Shown here one piece after another: positions 55,978 to 63,613 of a stretch of DNA of 64,000 bases; the stretch's first letter is position 1; each line of letters begins with the position of its first letter. The notes beneath the pieces were generated by a model. It saw nothing but the letters and a program-made list of their open reading frames with translations. It made no database searches and had not been told where the DNA came from. The stretch comes from Burkholderia gladioli (GTDB taxonomy: Bacteria; Pseudomonadota; Gammaproteobacteria; Burkholderiales; Burkholderiaceae). The stretch is taken from contig NZ_CP009323.1 in assembly GCF_000959725.1 (NCBI RefSeq), forward strand, positions 4,526,001-4,590,000, in the 5' to 3' direction. A program made the translations under genes and the position numbers.

Positions 55978-57180
55978 TCAGCGCCGGAGGTAGTCGACCT
56001 TCGAGTACATCGCGCCTTTGATCACCGGCTTTCCGCCTTCGTCTTCGACAAGCACCATCGGCAGGACCGCCTGTTGATGATCGTCGAACGTCACCTCGCC
56101 CATGACGCCGTTGTATCTCATATTTTTAAGCGCGACACGAATGCTGTGGTTGTCCACTCTCCCCGCCTGCTGGACTGCTTGCGCGAGCATGTGGAGAGAC
56201 TCCCACGGCGAGTAGGCCTGCACGCTCGGCACCTCGCCGTCATACGCATGCTCGTAATCGCGGACGAATTTACGGCTCCGCGGGTTCTGCCACTCCGGCA
56301 ACCACGCGGCGACTTCGACCGCGCCTTCCATCACCTTGGGCCCCGCGGCGATCGTCACCGGACTCGCGAACTCGCCATTGCCGACCAGACCGACCTTACC
56401 AGCAAGCATCATCTCGTTCATCTGCCGCGCGACGATCGGCGTGGTATCGGCCTGGCCGTACACGATGATCGCCTGTGCGCCAGAATATTTGATCTTCGTG
56501 AGCACCGGCCGGAAATCGGTTTCGGTTTCCTTGTAGTAGTCTTCGCTCAGGATTTGCGCCGTGTAGCGCGATAGATATTTCTTCGTGAACGCAATGGCGC
56601 CACGCCCGTAGTCGGAGTCGACCGACAGGACCGCGAACTTCTGGTGGTGCTTGACCTGCACCGCGTATTGCAGTGCGATAGCGGCGCGCAACTCGTCGGT
56701 CGGATAGTTGCGGAACGTCCATTTGAATCCACCGACACCGGCCCGATAGGTGATCTCAGGATTCGACGACGCGGCGTTCATCAGGATCACGTGCGCCGCT
56801 TCGACGACCGGCTGCATGGCGAGCGTGACGGAACTGCACACGTCGCCGATGATCATCGACACGTGGTCGAAGCGGATTAATCGCTGTGTGGCCGATACGC
56901 CTTCGGCCGACGAGCACTGGCTGTCGCCGTTCACAAGGATGATCCTGCGACCCAGCACGCCGCCGGCCGCGTTGATTTCCTCGGCGGCCAGTTGCGCGCC
57001 CTTCCACGCGAATGCGCCGTACCGGGAATTGGCACCGCTTTGAGGACTGATGATCCCGATCTTTAACGTCTCGCCTCCACTTTTGCTTTCCTGCGAAAAT
57101 GCGCCTGGCGCAGCAGTCATTGCGCAGACCGTCAATGCAAGAGCGGCGCGTGGTCCCGGTCTGCGAAGTCGTCGAGCCAT
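55978..57180 (-). CDS. Branched-chain amino acid-type ABC transporter substrate-binding protein 2
   Basis: A 400-residue periplasmic binding protein, first gene of the operon, with TAGGAGGAG before its ATG at 57180. The signal peptide is MARRLRRPGPRAALALTVCA, extending to 'GAFSQ'. Mature 'LKIGIISPQSGANSRYGAFA', 'GDSQCSSAEGVSATQRLIRF', 'KWTFRNYPTDELRAAIALQY' and 'DDHQQAVLPMVLVEDEGGKP' align along the full length with binding protein 1. The two are a tandem duplication serving one LivHMGF transporter, perhaps widening its ligand range. Confidence 0.93.
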   Translation of the reverse strand: MARRLRRPGPRAALALTVCAMTAAPGAFSQESKSGGETLKIGIISPQSGANSRYGAFAWKGAQLAAEEINAAGGVLGRRIILVNGDSQCSSAEGVSATQRLIRFDHVSMIIGDVCSSVTLAMQPVVEAAHVILMNAASSNPEITYRAGVGGFKWTFRNYPTDELRAAIALQYAVQVKHHQKFAVLSVDSDYGRGAIAFTKKYLSRYTAQILSEDYYKETETDFRPVLTKIKYSGAQAIIVYGQADTTPIVARQMNEMMLAGKVGLVGNGEFASPVTIAAGPKVMEGAVEVAAWLPEWQNPRSRKFVRDYEHAYDGEVPSVQAYSPWESLHMLAQAVQQAGRVDNHSIRVALKNMRYNGVMGEVTFDDHQQAVLPMVLVEDEGGKPVIKGAMYSKVDYLRR

Positions 57181-57249
57181 TTTCTCCTCCTAAGATTCAA
57201 TGGGTTCGCCTCCTTCCACGTTACCGACGCCAAAAAAATCATACATAGA

Positions 57250-57281
57250 AATGCCGATTCTGGCATTACGTTCTGTAATGC
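57250..57281. promoter_or_regulatory. Overlapping palindromes upstream of the liv-hyu operon
   Basis: AATGCC-N6-GGCATT (57250-57267) overlaps GCATTAC-N5-GTAATGC (57263-57281). Both have perfect arms. The site is 70-100 bp before the first gene of the operon. The ATGCC/GGCAT arms match those of the LysR box at 43560-43580, suggesting one of the tandem LysR proteins binds both. Confidence 0.6.
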
Positions 57282-57384
57282 GCCACTCCTGAAAGCTCGT
57301 TGTGTCTGTCATCGTGGCGATGGCAAGTTGCCGCTTGCAGGTGTCTGTGGATCCAGGGAGCCGCTCGGTCCTCCCGGCAAAAAA

Positions 57385-57590
57385 AGTGTCACGGTAACCC
57401 CTACTTGGGTAAATTTCGTTGGTTCATTGAACGGACACGGACTCGCTCCTGGCTCCGCAACTTCCGTCGTCTTCGGATACGCTTCGATCGTCTAGCTGAC
57501 ATTCTCGAAGCGTTCTTGCAATTCGGCTGCGCCGCCGTCTGCTGGAACATCGTCAGGCGTACGGTGCAGCCTTTTCAAACTGGGCTCTTA
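57385..57590 (+). pseudogene. IS5-family transposase C-terminal remnant
   Basis: Plus-strand codons read 'GKFRWFIERTRTRSWLRNF', 'RRLRIRFDRLADILEAFLQF' and 'GCAAVCWNIVRR'. This matches the C-terminal end of IS5/IS427-type DDE transposases (pattern W-V-E-R-T-x-S-W-L-x-N-F-R-R-L-R-x-R, with the catalytic Glu and the CALICWN-type tail). An extra RT pair sits after ERT. The rest of the transposase and the terminal repeats were not found. The open frame continues into the hydrolase gene on the other strand only by chance. Confidence 0.72.
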
Positions 57591-57593
57591 CGG

Positions 57594-59234
57594 TTAGCCT
57601 GGCCACGGCTCGAATACGACCGCGCTGGCGTCCATCACAGGAAGATGGAGAACCGAGCCATGCTTCAAACTATGGTAAATCGTGTCCTCGCCGACCTTAT
57701 CGGGCGTGAACTCGTGTACAAAAATGGAATCGGTAATGGGCGAATCGGCGCAACTCACATCCAACCGAATACGAGAGCCTGCCTTGAACTTATGTCCTAC
57801 GGGCGTCAGGGTGAATTCAAGTTCATAGATCTCGCCGGGCGCCAGCAAATCCAACGCAGCGTGGCAATGACTGATGCCGAAGCGACGGTCTCGAATAGCT
57901 CTATGTGAGCCTCGCAGCCAACCTTTTGCCACCACGATCGATTGGATAGAAGATACGGATGCATCGGCCTGGTGGCGCAACTCCACCAACTTCACGATAA
58001 CATCGGCATCAGAGCGGTTGGTGCTGAGGAATAGTCGCAGTTTCGGATATCCAACAACATCCAGGTCCTCTTCCAGCATCGCGGATGTAAAGGTGAGATT
58101 GCGCGACGTCGGATCTGGACCACGCGAGGTGAGTTCGACGTTTCCAAATGCCCATCTGGGATCCGGATAGCTATAGCTCGTCGACGCGACGCAATCACGA
58201 GGCTCGGATAACAAGGCACCATCGTTCAATGACACGCAAGCGTCAGCCTTGGTTCCTGACAGCCAGAACGCCAGATCCTGCGATTTTGGGGGCCACGCGG
58301 TCGACAGGACGGTCTGTCCCGCTTCGCGCATTTCGAATGTGACGGACGGCCTCCTTTCGAAACCCGTGTCCAATCCTTTCAGATATTTGTCGTAAAAGGG
58401 GAGCAAGTGCTTCTGATGAAACGAAATCGACTCGAAGTCACCTTGAATAGCCGGCATGCTTGGCGTTCCGCTGATCAGCAAATGTCGAGGACCTGCGAAC
58501 CTGTTGAACCCTTCAATATTGCCGGGTAAATGCAGATCGCGTTTGGCCCAGGCGCCGAACGAAAGCACCGGTATTTGGCACCCATCCAGCTTGTGCGCGA
58601 ATGCGCGATCCTCCCAGAAAGCGTCGATAGTCGGGTGCAGTGAAAGTAGACGCGGAAGATCCAGAGAGATGTCACGTTTCGGAGCGTCCCTCATCAGCGG
58701 GTGCAGATTGATCGGGCGCACATTGCCGTGCCACCACTCAGCTGTAAAATGGCAGAAAAGGCCGCCGTGATAGGCCCACTGGCGATAGAGATCCAACCCG
58801 CCATCATAGGGTGCGATACATGCCAGACTGGGAGGGCGCTCCGAAGCCATACACCACTGACTAATTGCATAGTAGGAGTGGCCGATTCCACCGATTTTCC
58901 CTGTGCACCAGTCCTGCACGGCGATCCATTCGATAGTCTCGAAGAGATCGCGGCGTTCCCGCGAACTGAAGAACTCGTACTCACCTCCCGATCGCCCTGT
59001 CCCCCTTACATCGAGGTGAACATACGTGTAGCCTTGCTCCACATACCAATCGATCGGCCCGGTTTCTCGCCATAGGAACGTCGTTGTCTCTGGGATATCG
59101 TCATTGTCGAAGCGGTAAGGAGAGGCCGCGAACAGCACAGGCCTTGCCTTATCGAGCGGGCCGTACACGCGCACGGCGACACTAATGCCATCGCTCATCG
59201 TCACGGACAGGATTGTACTCTCGGATGTCAGCAT
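57594..59234 (-). CDS. CocE/NonD-family serine hydrolase (X-Pro dipeptidyl-peptidase S15 fold)
   Basis: A 546-residue hydrolase starting MLTSESTILSVTMSDGISVA at 59234 with AAAGGAAAG before it. The catalytic domain has 'YTYVHLDVRGTGRSGGEYEF', the nucleophile 'IGGIGHSYYAISQWC' (Gly-x-Ser-Tyr), and a C-terminal jelly-roll ('GHKFKAGSRIRLDVSCADSP'). Family members cleave esters, amides or acyl groups (cocaine esterase, glutaryl acylases). It is divergent from a TetR gene. The natural substrate is unknown; context suggests an ester or amide of an aromatic or lactam. Confidence 0.87.
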   Translation of the reverse strand: MLTSESTILSVTMSDGISVAVRVYGPLDKARPVLFAASPYRFDNDDIPETTTFLWRETGPIDWYVEQGYTYVHLDVRGTGRSGGEYEFFSSRERRDLFETIEWIAVQDWCTGKIGGIGHSYYAISQWCMASERPPSLACIAPYDGGLDLYRQWAYHGGLFCHFTAEWWHGNVRPINLHPLMRDAPKRDISLDLPRLLSLHPTIDAFWEDRAFAHKLDGCQIPVLSFGAWAKRDLHLPGNIEGFNRFAGPRHLLISGTPSMPAIQGDFESISFHQKHLLPFYDKYLKGLDTGFERRPSVTFEMREAGQTVLSTAWPPKSQDLAFWLSGTKADACVSLNDGALLSEPRDCVASTSYSYPDPRWAFGNVELTSRGPDPTSRNLTFTSAMLEEDLDVVGYPKLRLFLSTNRSDADVIVKLVELRHQADASVSSIQSIVVAKGWLRGSHRAIRDRRFGISHCHAALDLLAPGEIYELEFTLTPVGHKFKAGSRIRLDVSCADSPITDSIFVHEFTPDKVGEDTIYHSLKHGSVLHLPVMDASAVVFEPWPG

Positions 59235-59450
59235 TTTACTTTCCTTTCTATGTTTCTTCACTTGAAGAAGGTGACGTTGATCTCTCTTGTTCGAGGATTC
59301 GAACGTTTCCGTGTGACATGCGTCGCTGCCAGTTCAGACTGGATGCGCCTGGCTTCCACAGACAGCTGCAAGGCCCAGTAATTGTCCACTCCTGGCAAAA
59401 CCGAACTGACTGCTAAAATCTCTCAACTGTCACCCTGTTGCTTAAGGCCC

Positions 59451-60158
59451 ATGAATCGCAACGCAGACCCACAAGAGAAGTCATCTACGATGCCGGCCTC
59501 CGAGACGAATAGTTCGCCCAGTCGACGCGAGCAGAACAAGGCAGACAAACTGCGGCGGATTCGTGAGGCGGCGCATGAATTGTTCGTTACAGATGGCTTT
59601 GACGACACCACACTTCGGCAAATCGCGGCGCGTGCCGATGTGGGCTTCGGCACCTTGTTCCGGTACGCATCGAGTAAGCGCGACCTTTTATTTCTCGTTG
59701 TCACTGATGATCTACGGGAAATGAATCGCCACGCGTTTGAAAACGCGCCGGCCGACGTACCACTACTCGATCAACTTATGTATATCTGGCAGATCTTCTA
59801 CACATTCTTTGATGCACAACCTGAACTCGCACGCCTCACGCTTCGGGAGCTGCACTTCTATGCTGAAGGCGCACAGGCGCGCAAGTTCTATCAGGTGCGC
59901 GAAGCACTGATGCTACGTCTTACCGAAGTCGTCACTGCTGCGCGCCAACATGGTGAAATCAATACAACGACGTCGGATTCCCGCATCGCGCGCGCAATTT
60001 TCGATATTTATTCCGCCGAAGTACGACTCTGGATCGGTGAGAAAGACCGGAGCATCGCCTCCGGCATGGTAGAACTGCGGCAGCTGCTCCGTCTGCTGGT
60101 CACCGGAATTGGTCACGCGATGCCGGAGTCCGACGCCGGAACCGCTTGTACGCCGTGA
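59451..60158 (+). CDS. TetR-family transcriptional regulator
   Basis: A regulator of up to 235 residues. The HTH is clear ('RRIREAAHELFVTDGFDDTT', 'LRQIAARADVGFGTLFRYAS'), with a TetR_C-type ligand domain. The start is uncertain: MNRNADPQ at 59451 or MPASETNS at 59490; the HTH begins well after both. It is divergent from the hydrolase gene across about 216 bp and convergent with the fumarylacetoacetate hydrolase-like gene. It likely represses the hydrolase or the reductase-dioxygenase genes. Confidence 0.88.
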   Translation: MNRNADPQEKSSTMPASETNSSPSRREQNKADKLRRIREAAHELFVTDGFDDTTLRQIAARADVGFGTLFRYASSKRDLLFLVVTDDLREMNRHAFENAPADVPLLDQLMYIWQIFYTFFDAQPELARLTLRELHFYAEGAQARKFYQVREALMLRLTEVVTAARQHGEINTTTSDSRIARAIFDIYSAEVRLWIGEKDRSIASGMVELRQLLRLLVTGIGHAMPESDAGTACTP

Positions 60159-60216
60159 GACTCGCGGCGCGCGCCACGCTGCACTATCTGTTCGTAAAGC
60201 CATCTCCGTACTTCAT

Positions 60217-61197
60217 TCACTGCTCCGTCATCGCACTGCCGAACGCGGAGAACGTGGTCGTGAGCGACCCAATATGCTCGATCCAGACCTCGATCCTGTC
60301 GCCAGGCTTGATGAAATGTTTGTGCGGCATTCCAACCCCTGCGGGCGTACCAGAGAGGATTACGTCGCCCGGATACAAGCCTACCCGGCTACTCAGAAAG
60401 GCGATCTGTTCAGCAATGCCAAAGATCATCTGGGCAGTACTAGAGTCCTGGCGCAATTCACCGTTGAGCCAAAGCCGGATGCCTAGCGACTGCACGTCTG
60501 AAATATCGTCTGCCGGCGTGATCCATGGACCAAGGGGGCAGCTTCCCTCCCAGCACTTCTGCGCGATCCAGTCGAAGTGAAACGGCGAATGGGTTCCCAC
60601 ATACTCGCGCACAAAGGCATCACGTACCGAAAGATCATTGGCAACCGTGTAGCCGGCGACATATGACAATGCATCATCGACGCTGACGTTACGCGCCGCT
60701 CTTCCGATCACCACCGCAAGCTCCGCTTCCCAATCAACACTGCCGCTGTATGGCGGCAAGGTCACTGGCTCGCCGGGACCGACGACAACCGAGCGTGACG
60801 GAGCCTTGATGAAATGCCAAGGCGTGCCTGACACCGTGCGGGGATCCGGAGACGACGGCATGCCCAGCGCGCGGTCCATCTCCGCCACGTGATCATGGTA
60901 GTTAGCTCCGGCACCATAAATGGTTCCGGGCAGCAATGGGGCAAGCAGTTCCAGTTCATCGAGCGAGTAACCCGCAATTGACCCTGGCGCCATATTGATG
61001 CGAGTGGCAACCTCCCGCAATTGCGGCCCGTATTCCGCCCAGCCGGTGACGAGTTCAGTGACAGTTCGCTCTTGCATCTCGATTTGCAGAGCCTCACCGA
61101 GACGTTGACTCCAAGGGAAAACACGCTCACCGATCAGTAGGCCGGCCCGCTGACACCCTGCATCGTTGAAACTTAGCAACTGATAGCGGTCGTTCAT
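60217..61197 (-). CDS. Fumarylacetoacetate hydrolase-family protein
   Basis: A 326-residue FAH-superfamily enzyme. The C-terminal catalytic domain has 'YGAGANYHDHVAEMDRALGM' (His), metal ligands in 'GSVDWEAELAVVIGRAARNV' (Glu-x-Glu), 'TVANDLSVRDAF' (Asp) and 'VILSGTPAGVGM'. Members hydrolyse C-C bonds of dioxo acids or decarboxylate and hydrate 2-keto-acid intermediates after ring cleavage. It follows the VOC gene by 18 bp on the same strand. This gives a reductase-VOC-FAH order expected for late steps of an aromatic ring-cleavage route. Confidence 0.88.
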   Translation of the reverse strand: MNDRYQLLSFNDAGCQRAGLLIGERVFPWSQRLGEALQIEMQERTVTELVTGWAEYGPQLREVATRINMAPGSIAGYSLDELELLAPLLPGTIYGAGANYHDHVAEMDRALGMPSSPDPRTVSGTPWHFIKAPSRSVVVGPGEPVTLPPYSGSVDWEAELAVVIGRAARNVSVDDALSYVAGYTVANDLSVRDAFVREYVGTHSPFHFDWIAQKCWEGSCPLGPWITPADDISDVQSLGIRLWLNGELRQDSSTAQMIFGIAEQIAFLSSRVGLYPGDVILSGTPAGVGMPHKHFIKPGDRIEVWIEHIGSLTTTFSAFGSAMTEQ

Positions 61198-61215
61198 TGT
61201 GCAAGATCCCCGTAC

Positions 61216-61686
61216 TTAAAAGCGGTCGCCAAAGTCAAAAATATCGTCGTCCTGGAAACCCTCGTAGTACTGGAATTCCCACCAGTTGTAATCGAGATCC
61301 TGCAGGTAAAACGAATACACACCATGCTGCAGCGTTACTTCCGTGATCTGCCGAATCTTGTAGCGATCTTTGTGCTCATGTGCCGCCCGATATGCCGCCT
61401 CGACTTCTTCGCGACTGCGCACATCGAGTCCCCAGTGCGTCAGGAACGACACGTCGTGAATCTTGTCGCCAACTTCGACGCAGAACACATGGAATTTCAA
61501 CCCTAGTCTGAAGGCGAACGCAGGCGCTGCGTGCCGAACAGTTTCGAGTCCGAGGAACTCCTCGTAGAAGCACCGCGTTTCCGCGATGTCACGGCACTCG
61601 AGCGTACCGTGCCCGAGCAGATACGGCTGATTGATTGCTCGGTTGTTCGTAACCGGTGCTACGGCCTCGGTGGGAATTTCAAGCAT
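61216..61686 (-). CDS. VOC-family metalloprotein (extradiol dioxygenase/glyoxalase-like)
   Basis: A 156-residue protein starting MLEIPTEAVAPVTNNRAINQ at 61686; a longer frame upstream overlaps the reductase gene and lacks family sequence. Two beta-alpha-beta-beta-beta modules include 'LGHGTLECRDIAETRCFYEE' (His), 'DVSFLTHWGLDVRSREEV' (His) and 'YNWWEFQYYEGF' (Glu), the H-H-E iron/metal triad. It could be a small extradiol dioxygenase or an isomerase/epimerase. It is cotranscribed with the FAH-type gene. Confidence 0.8.
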   Translation of the reverse strand: MLEIPTEAVAPVTNNRAINQPYLLGHGTLECRDIAETRCFYEEFLGLETVRHAAPAFAFRLGLKFHVFCVEVGDKIHDVSFLTHWGLDVRSREEVEAAYRAAHEHKDRYKIRQITEVTLQHGVYSFYLQDLDYNWWEFQYYEGFQDDDIFDFGDRF

Positions 61687-61738
61687 CAGGGGAGCACTCC
61701 ATTTTGTAGTGAAACGGCTGTGGTCGGTCAAGGTCGAG

Positions 61739-62776
61739 TCAGCCGCACTTCGCGGTTTCGGCTTGAGTAATAAACGCATCCGCATAGAAAGCTTCCTGCG
61801 GAAGACTGCATTGACCCGTCAATTCTTCACGCGCGGCGTTGACCATTGCCGGTGCGCCGCACGCATACACTTCGTAGCCAGAAAGATCAGGAAAGTCCTC
61901 AACCACGGCTCGATGAACCCATCCTGTGCGTCCCGTCCAGTCGGCATCGATCTCCGGACCTGACAGGACCGGTTCGAAGCGAACATTGGAGCGTTCAGCG
62001 GCCCATTTTTGAGGCAGATCGGCTAGATAAAGATCGCGCCGTTGGCGGCCGCCCCAGTAGATGTGAAATTGACGCAAGCTATCTCGTTGCAGCGCGTACT
62101 CGACAATGGCTTTAATCGGGGCAAAGCCCGTACCACCTGCGAGCAGAACAACAGGCTTCGCCGCTGTCTCTCGCAGAAAGAACGAACCAAACGGCCCTTC
62201 AAAGCGGAGCATGTCGCGCTGCGCTAGTGCGGAAAAAACGTGCTCTGTGAAGAGTCCGCCCGGATGACGTCGAATGTGCAACTCGATGTGTGTCAATGAC
62301 ACCGGATCGGGTGGCACCGCAATGGAGTAGCTGCGGCGCACACCGTCCTTCAACAGGATATCAATGTACTGACCCGCCCGAAAAAAAAATGTTTCGTTCA
62401 ATGGAAGGCGCAACTTCAGAACGGCAACATCATCTGCGGGCCTCGTAATTTCTGCGACGCGGCAAGGATAAGTTGAAGCTTTGACGGTATCAAGACCGCT
62501 TAGCTCCGCTATCTCGATTGTCACGTCGGTGACAGGTTTCGCCGAGCAAAGCAGCGCATAACCTTGCTGTCGCTCTTCGGAGGAGAGCGCCTTTCCTAAA
62601 GAATGTCCATGGTCAACTTGACCTTTGATCACCCGCCCTTTGCAGGTTCTGCACACTCCAGAACGGCAGCTATATGGCAAGAAAAGTCCCGCGTTCGTGG
62701 CTGCGCTTAGTACGGTCTCGCCGCTTTTAGCCACGCAGCGATTCCCACTAGGGCTTAGCAGTACTTGATAATTCAC
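61739..62776 (-). CDS. 2Fe-2S flavoprotein reductase (phenol hydroxylase/AscD-type)
   Basis: A 345-residue reductase with a GTG start at 62776 (GGAG seven bases before). The N-terminal plant-type 2Fe-2S domain has 'LPYSCRSGVCRTCKGRV' and the distal 'YALLCSAKP' Cys. An FAD domain ('VRRSYSIAVPPDP') and NAD domain ('VVLLAGGTGFAPIKAIVEYA', 'YEVYACGAPAMVNAAREEL') follow. It transfers electrons from NADH to an oxygenase. No oxygenase gene lies within the window; the upstream neighbour is a BON protein. The 53-bp gap to the VOC gene suggests one transcript. Confidence 0.9.
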   Translation of the reverse strand: MNYQVLLSPSGNRCVAKSGETVLSAATNAGLFLPYSCRSGVCRTCKGRVIKGQVDHGHSLGKALSSEERQQGYALLCSAKPVTDVTIEIAELSGLDTVKASTYPCRVAEITRPADDVAVLKLRLPLNETFFFRAGQYIDILLKDGVRRSYSIAVPPDPVSLTHIELHIRRHPGGLFTEHVFSALAQRDMLRFEGPFGSFFLRETAAKPVVLLAGGTGFAPIKAIVEYALQRDSLRQFHIYWGGRQRRDLYLADLPQKWAAERSNVRFEPVLSGPEIDADWTGRTGWVHRAVVEDFPDLSGYEVYACGAPAMVNAAREELTGQCSLPQEAFYADAFITQAETAKCG

Positions 62777-63170
62777 TTTTTCGTCTCCGTTACCGATCCA
62801 GAGTGAGACCAAGCGCCTTCCTGACTCTTGGTCCACTCTGCTGATGCAGTTTGTAGCCAATACAAGCTGCCAGGAGTCGCTCACGCAGAAGACCATCGCG
62901 TTATCGCCTCCGCCACTAAAGCGATCACGATCTCTTTATCCGAGAATCGACTGCCCTATAACAGCGGAGACAGTCCCCGAGTACCGGTCGGTGATCGTTA
63001 TATTTGCGATCATAGTACATTTTTTTACGCGCAAAATATGATTTTTTAGGGTTCGATCATGGCGGGCTGTCAGCCGGACCTTGAAAGGAAATAGGTTCCG
63101 CGGAACGCTTGCATCGTCGCCCGCATCTTGCTCGGACGGGAAAGTGGATGTACGCGGATCGGTACTGACC
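62777..63170. promoter_or_regulatory. Upstream region of the reductase operon
   Basis: A 394-bp gap. Around 62999-63040 it is AT-rich, with imperfect inverted TATTTGCG and CGCAAAATA arms about 15 bases apart, a likely promoter or operator of the reductase-VOC-FAH unit. GATCAT occurs at about 63007 and again near 63055. No gene is supported. Confidence 0.4.
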
Positions 63171-63533
63171 TCAACTCCCCTTCCGATGCAAAACACGCAA
63201 ATTGTTGGTAACTGACGAGACACCCCCTACACCCCGGGCGACCGTCTCAGCCTCGTTTTTCTCGTCTTCGGTCAGCACCGATCCACTAAGTGTCACAGCG
63301 CCGCTCTTCACACGGACCGCTATCGCTGAAACGTCAAAGCCCAAGAATTTTCCAAGCTGCGTTCTCACCAATACTGCCAGGGCGCGGTCAGCTTTCCGAT
63401 CCGTCTTGACACCCGCGGATGCCGCGTGAGCACTGGTTGTGGACGTCGGTTGTTGCGCATACGACACGGAGCATCCCGCGATGGTGATGCACACTACGAC
63501 TGCCACTGCTAAAGGATCGGACATGGTCGCCAC
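63171..63533 (-). CDS. BON-domain periplasmic protein
   Basis: A 120-residue protein with a GTG start at 63533 preceded by AGGAGGAG at 7-base spacing. A signal peptide covers the first 27 residues ('VAVVVCITIAGCSVSYAQQ'); the AGC may be a lipobox. The BON domain occupies roughly 48-115 ('LAVLVRTQLGKFLGFDVSAI', 'VRVKSGAVTLSGSVLTEDEK', 'ARGVGGVSSVTNNLRVL'). BON proteins bind membranes or peptidoglycan and respond to envelope stress. Such small proteins are common in Burkholderiales. Confidence 0.85.
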   Translation of the reverse strand: MATMSDPLAVAVVVCITIAGCSVSYAQQPTSTTSAHAASAGVKTDRKADRALAVLVRTQLGKFLGFDVSAIAVRVKSGAVTLSGSVLTEDEKNEAETVARGVGGVSSVTNNLRVLHRKGS

Positions 63534-63613
63534 TTTAAAACTCCTCCTGGTGAGTCACGCGCTTCGTGCAAACAAACAGCAATGGTCTTTGCACAGCACA
63601 AAAGTACCGATAG

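Larger units (their letters stand above)
57181..57593. promoter_or_regulatory. Upstream region of the liv-hyu operon
   Basis: A 413-bp gap. The operon-proximal part holds overlapping palindromes at 57250-57281 (listed). The distal part (57385-57590) is an IS5-type transposase remnant (listed). The promoter of the 10-gene operon is expected between about 57200 and 57300. Confidence 0.5.

Noticed and set aside
57300..57908. A 202-codon plus-strand frame as one intact gene
   Set aside because: Only the part before about 57590 resembles a protein (IS5 transposase tail); the rest is antisense to the hydrolase gene.
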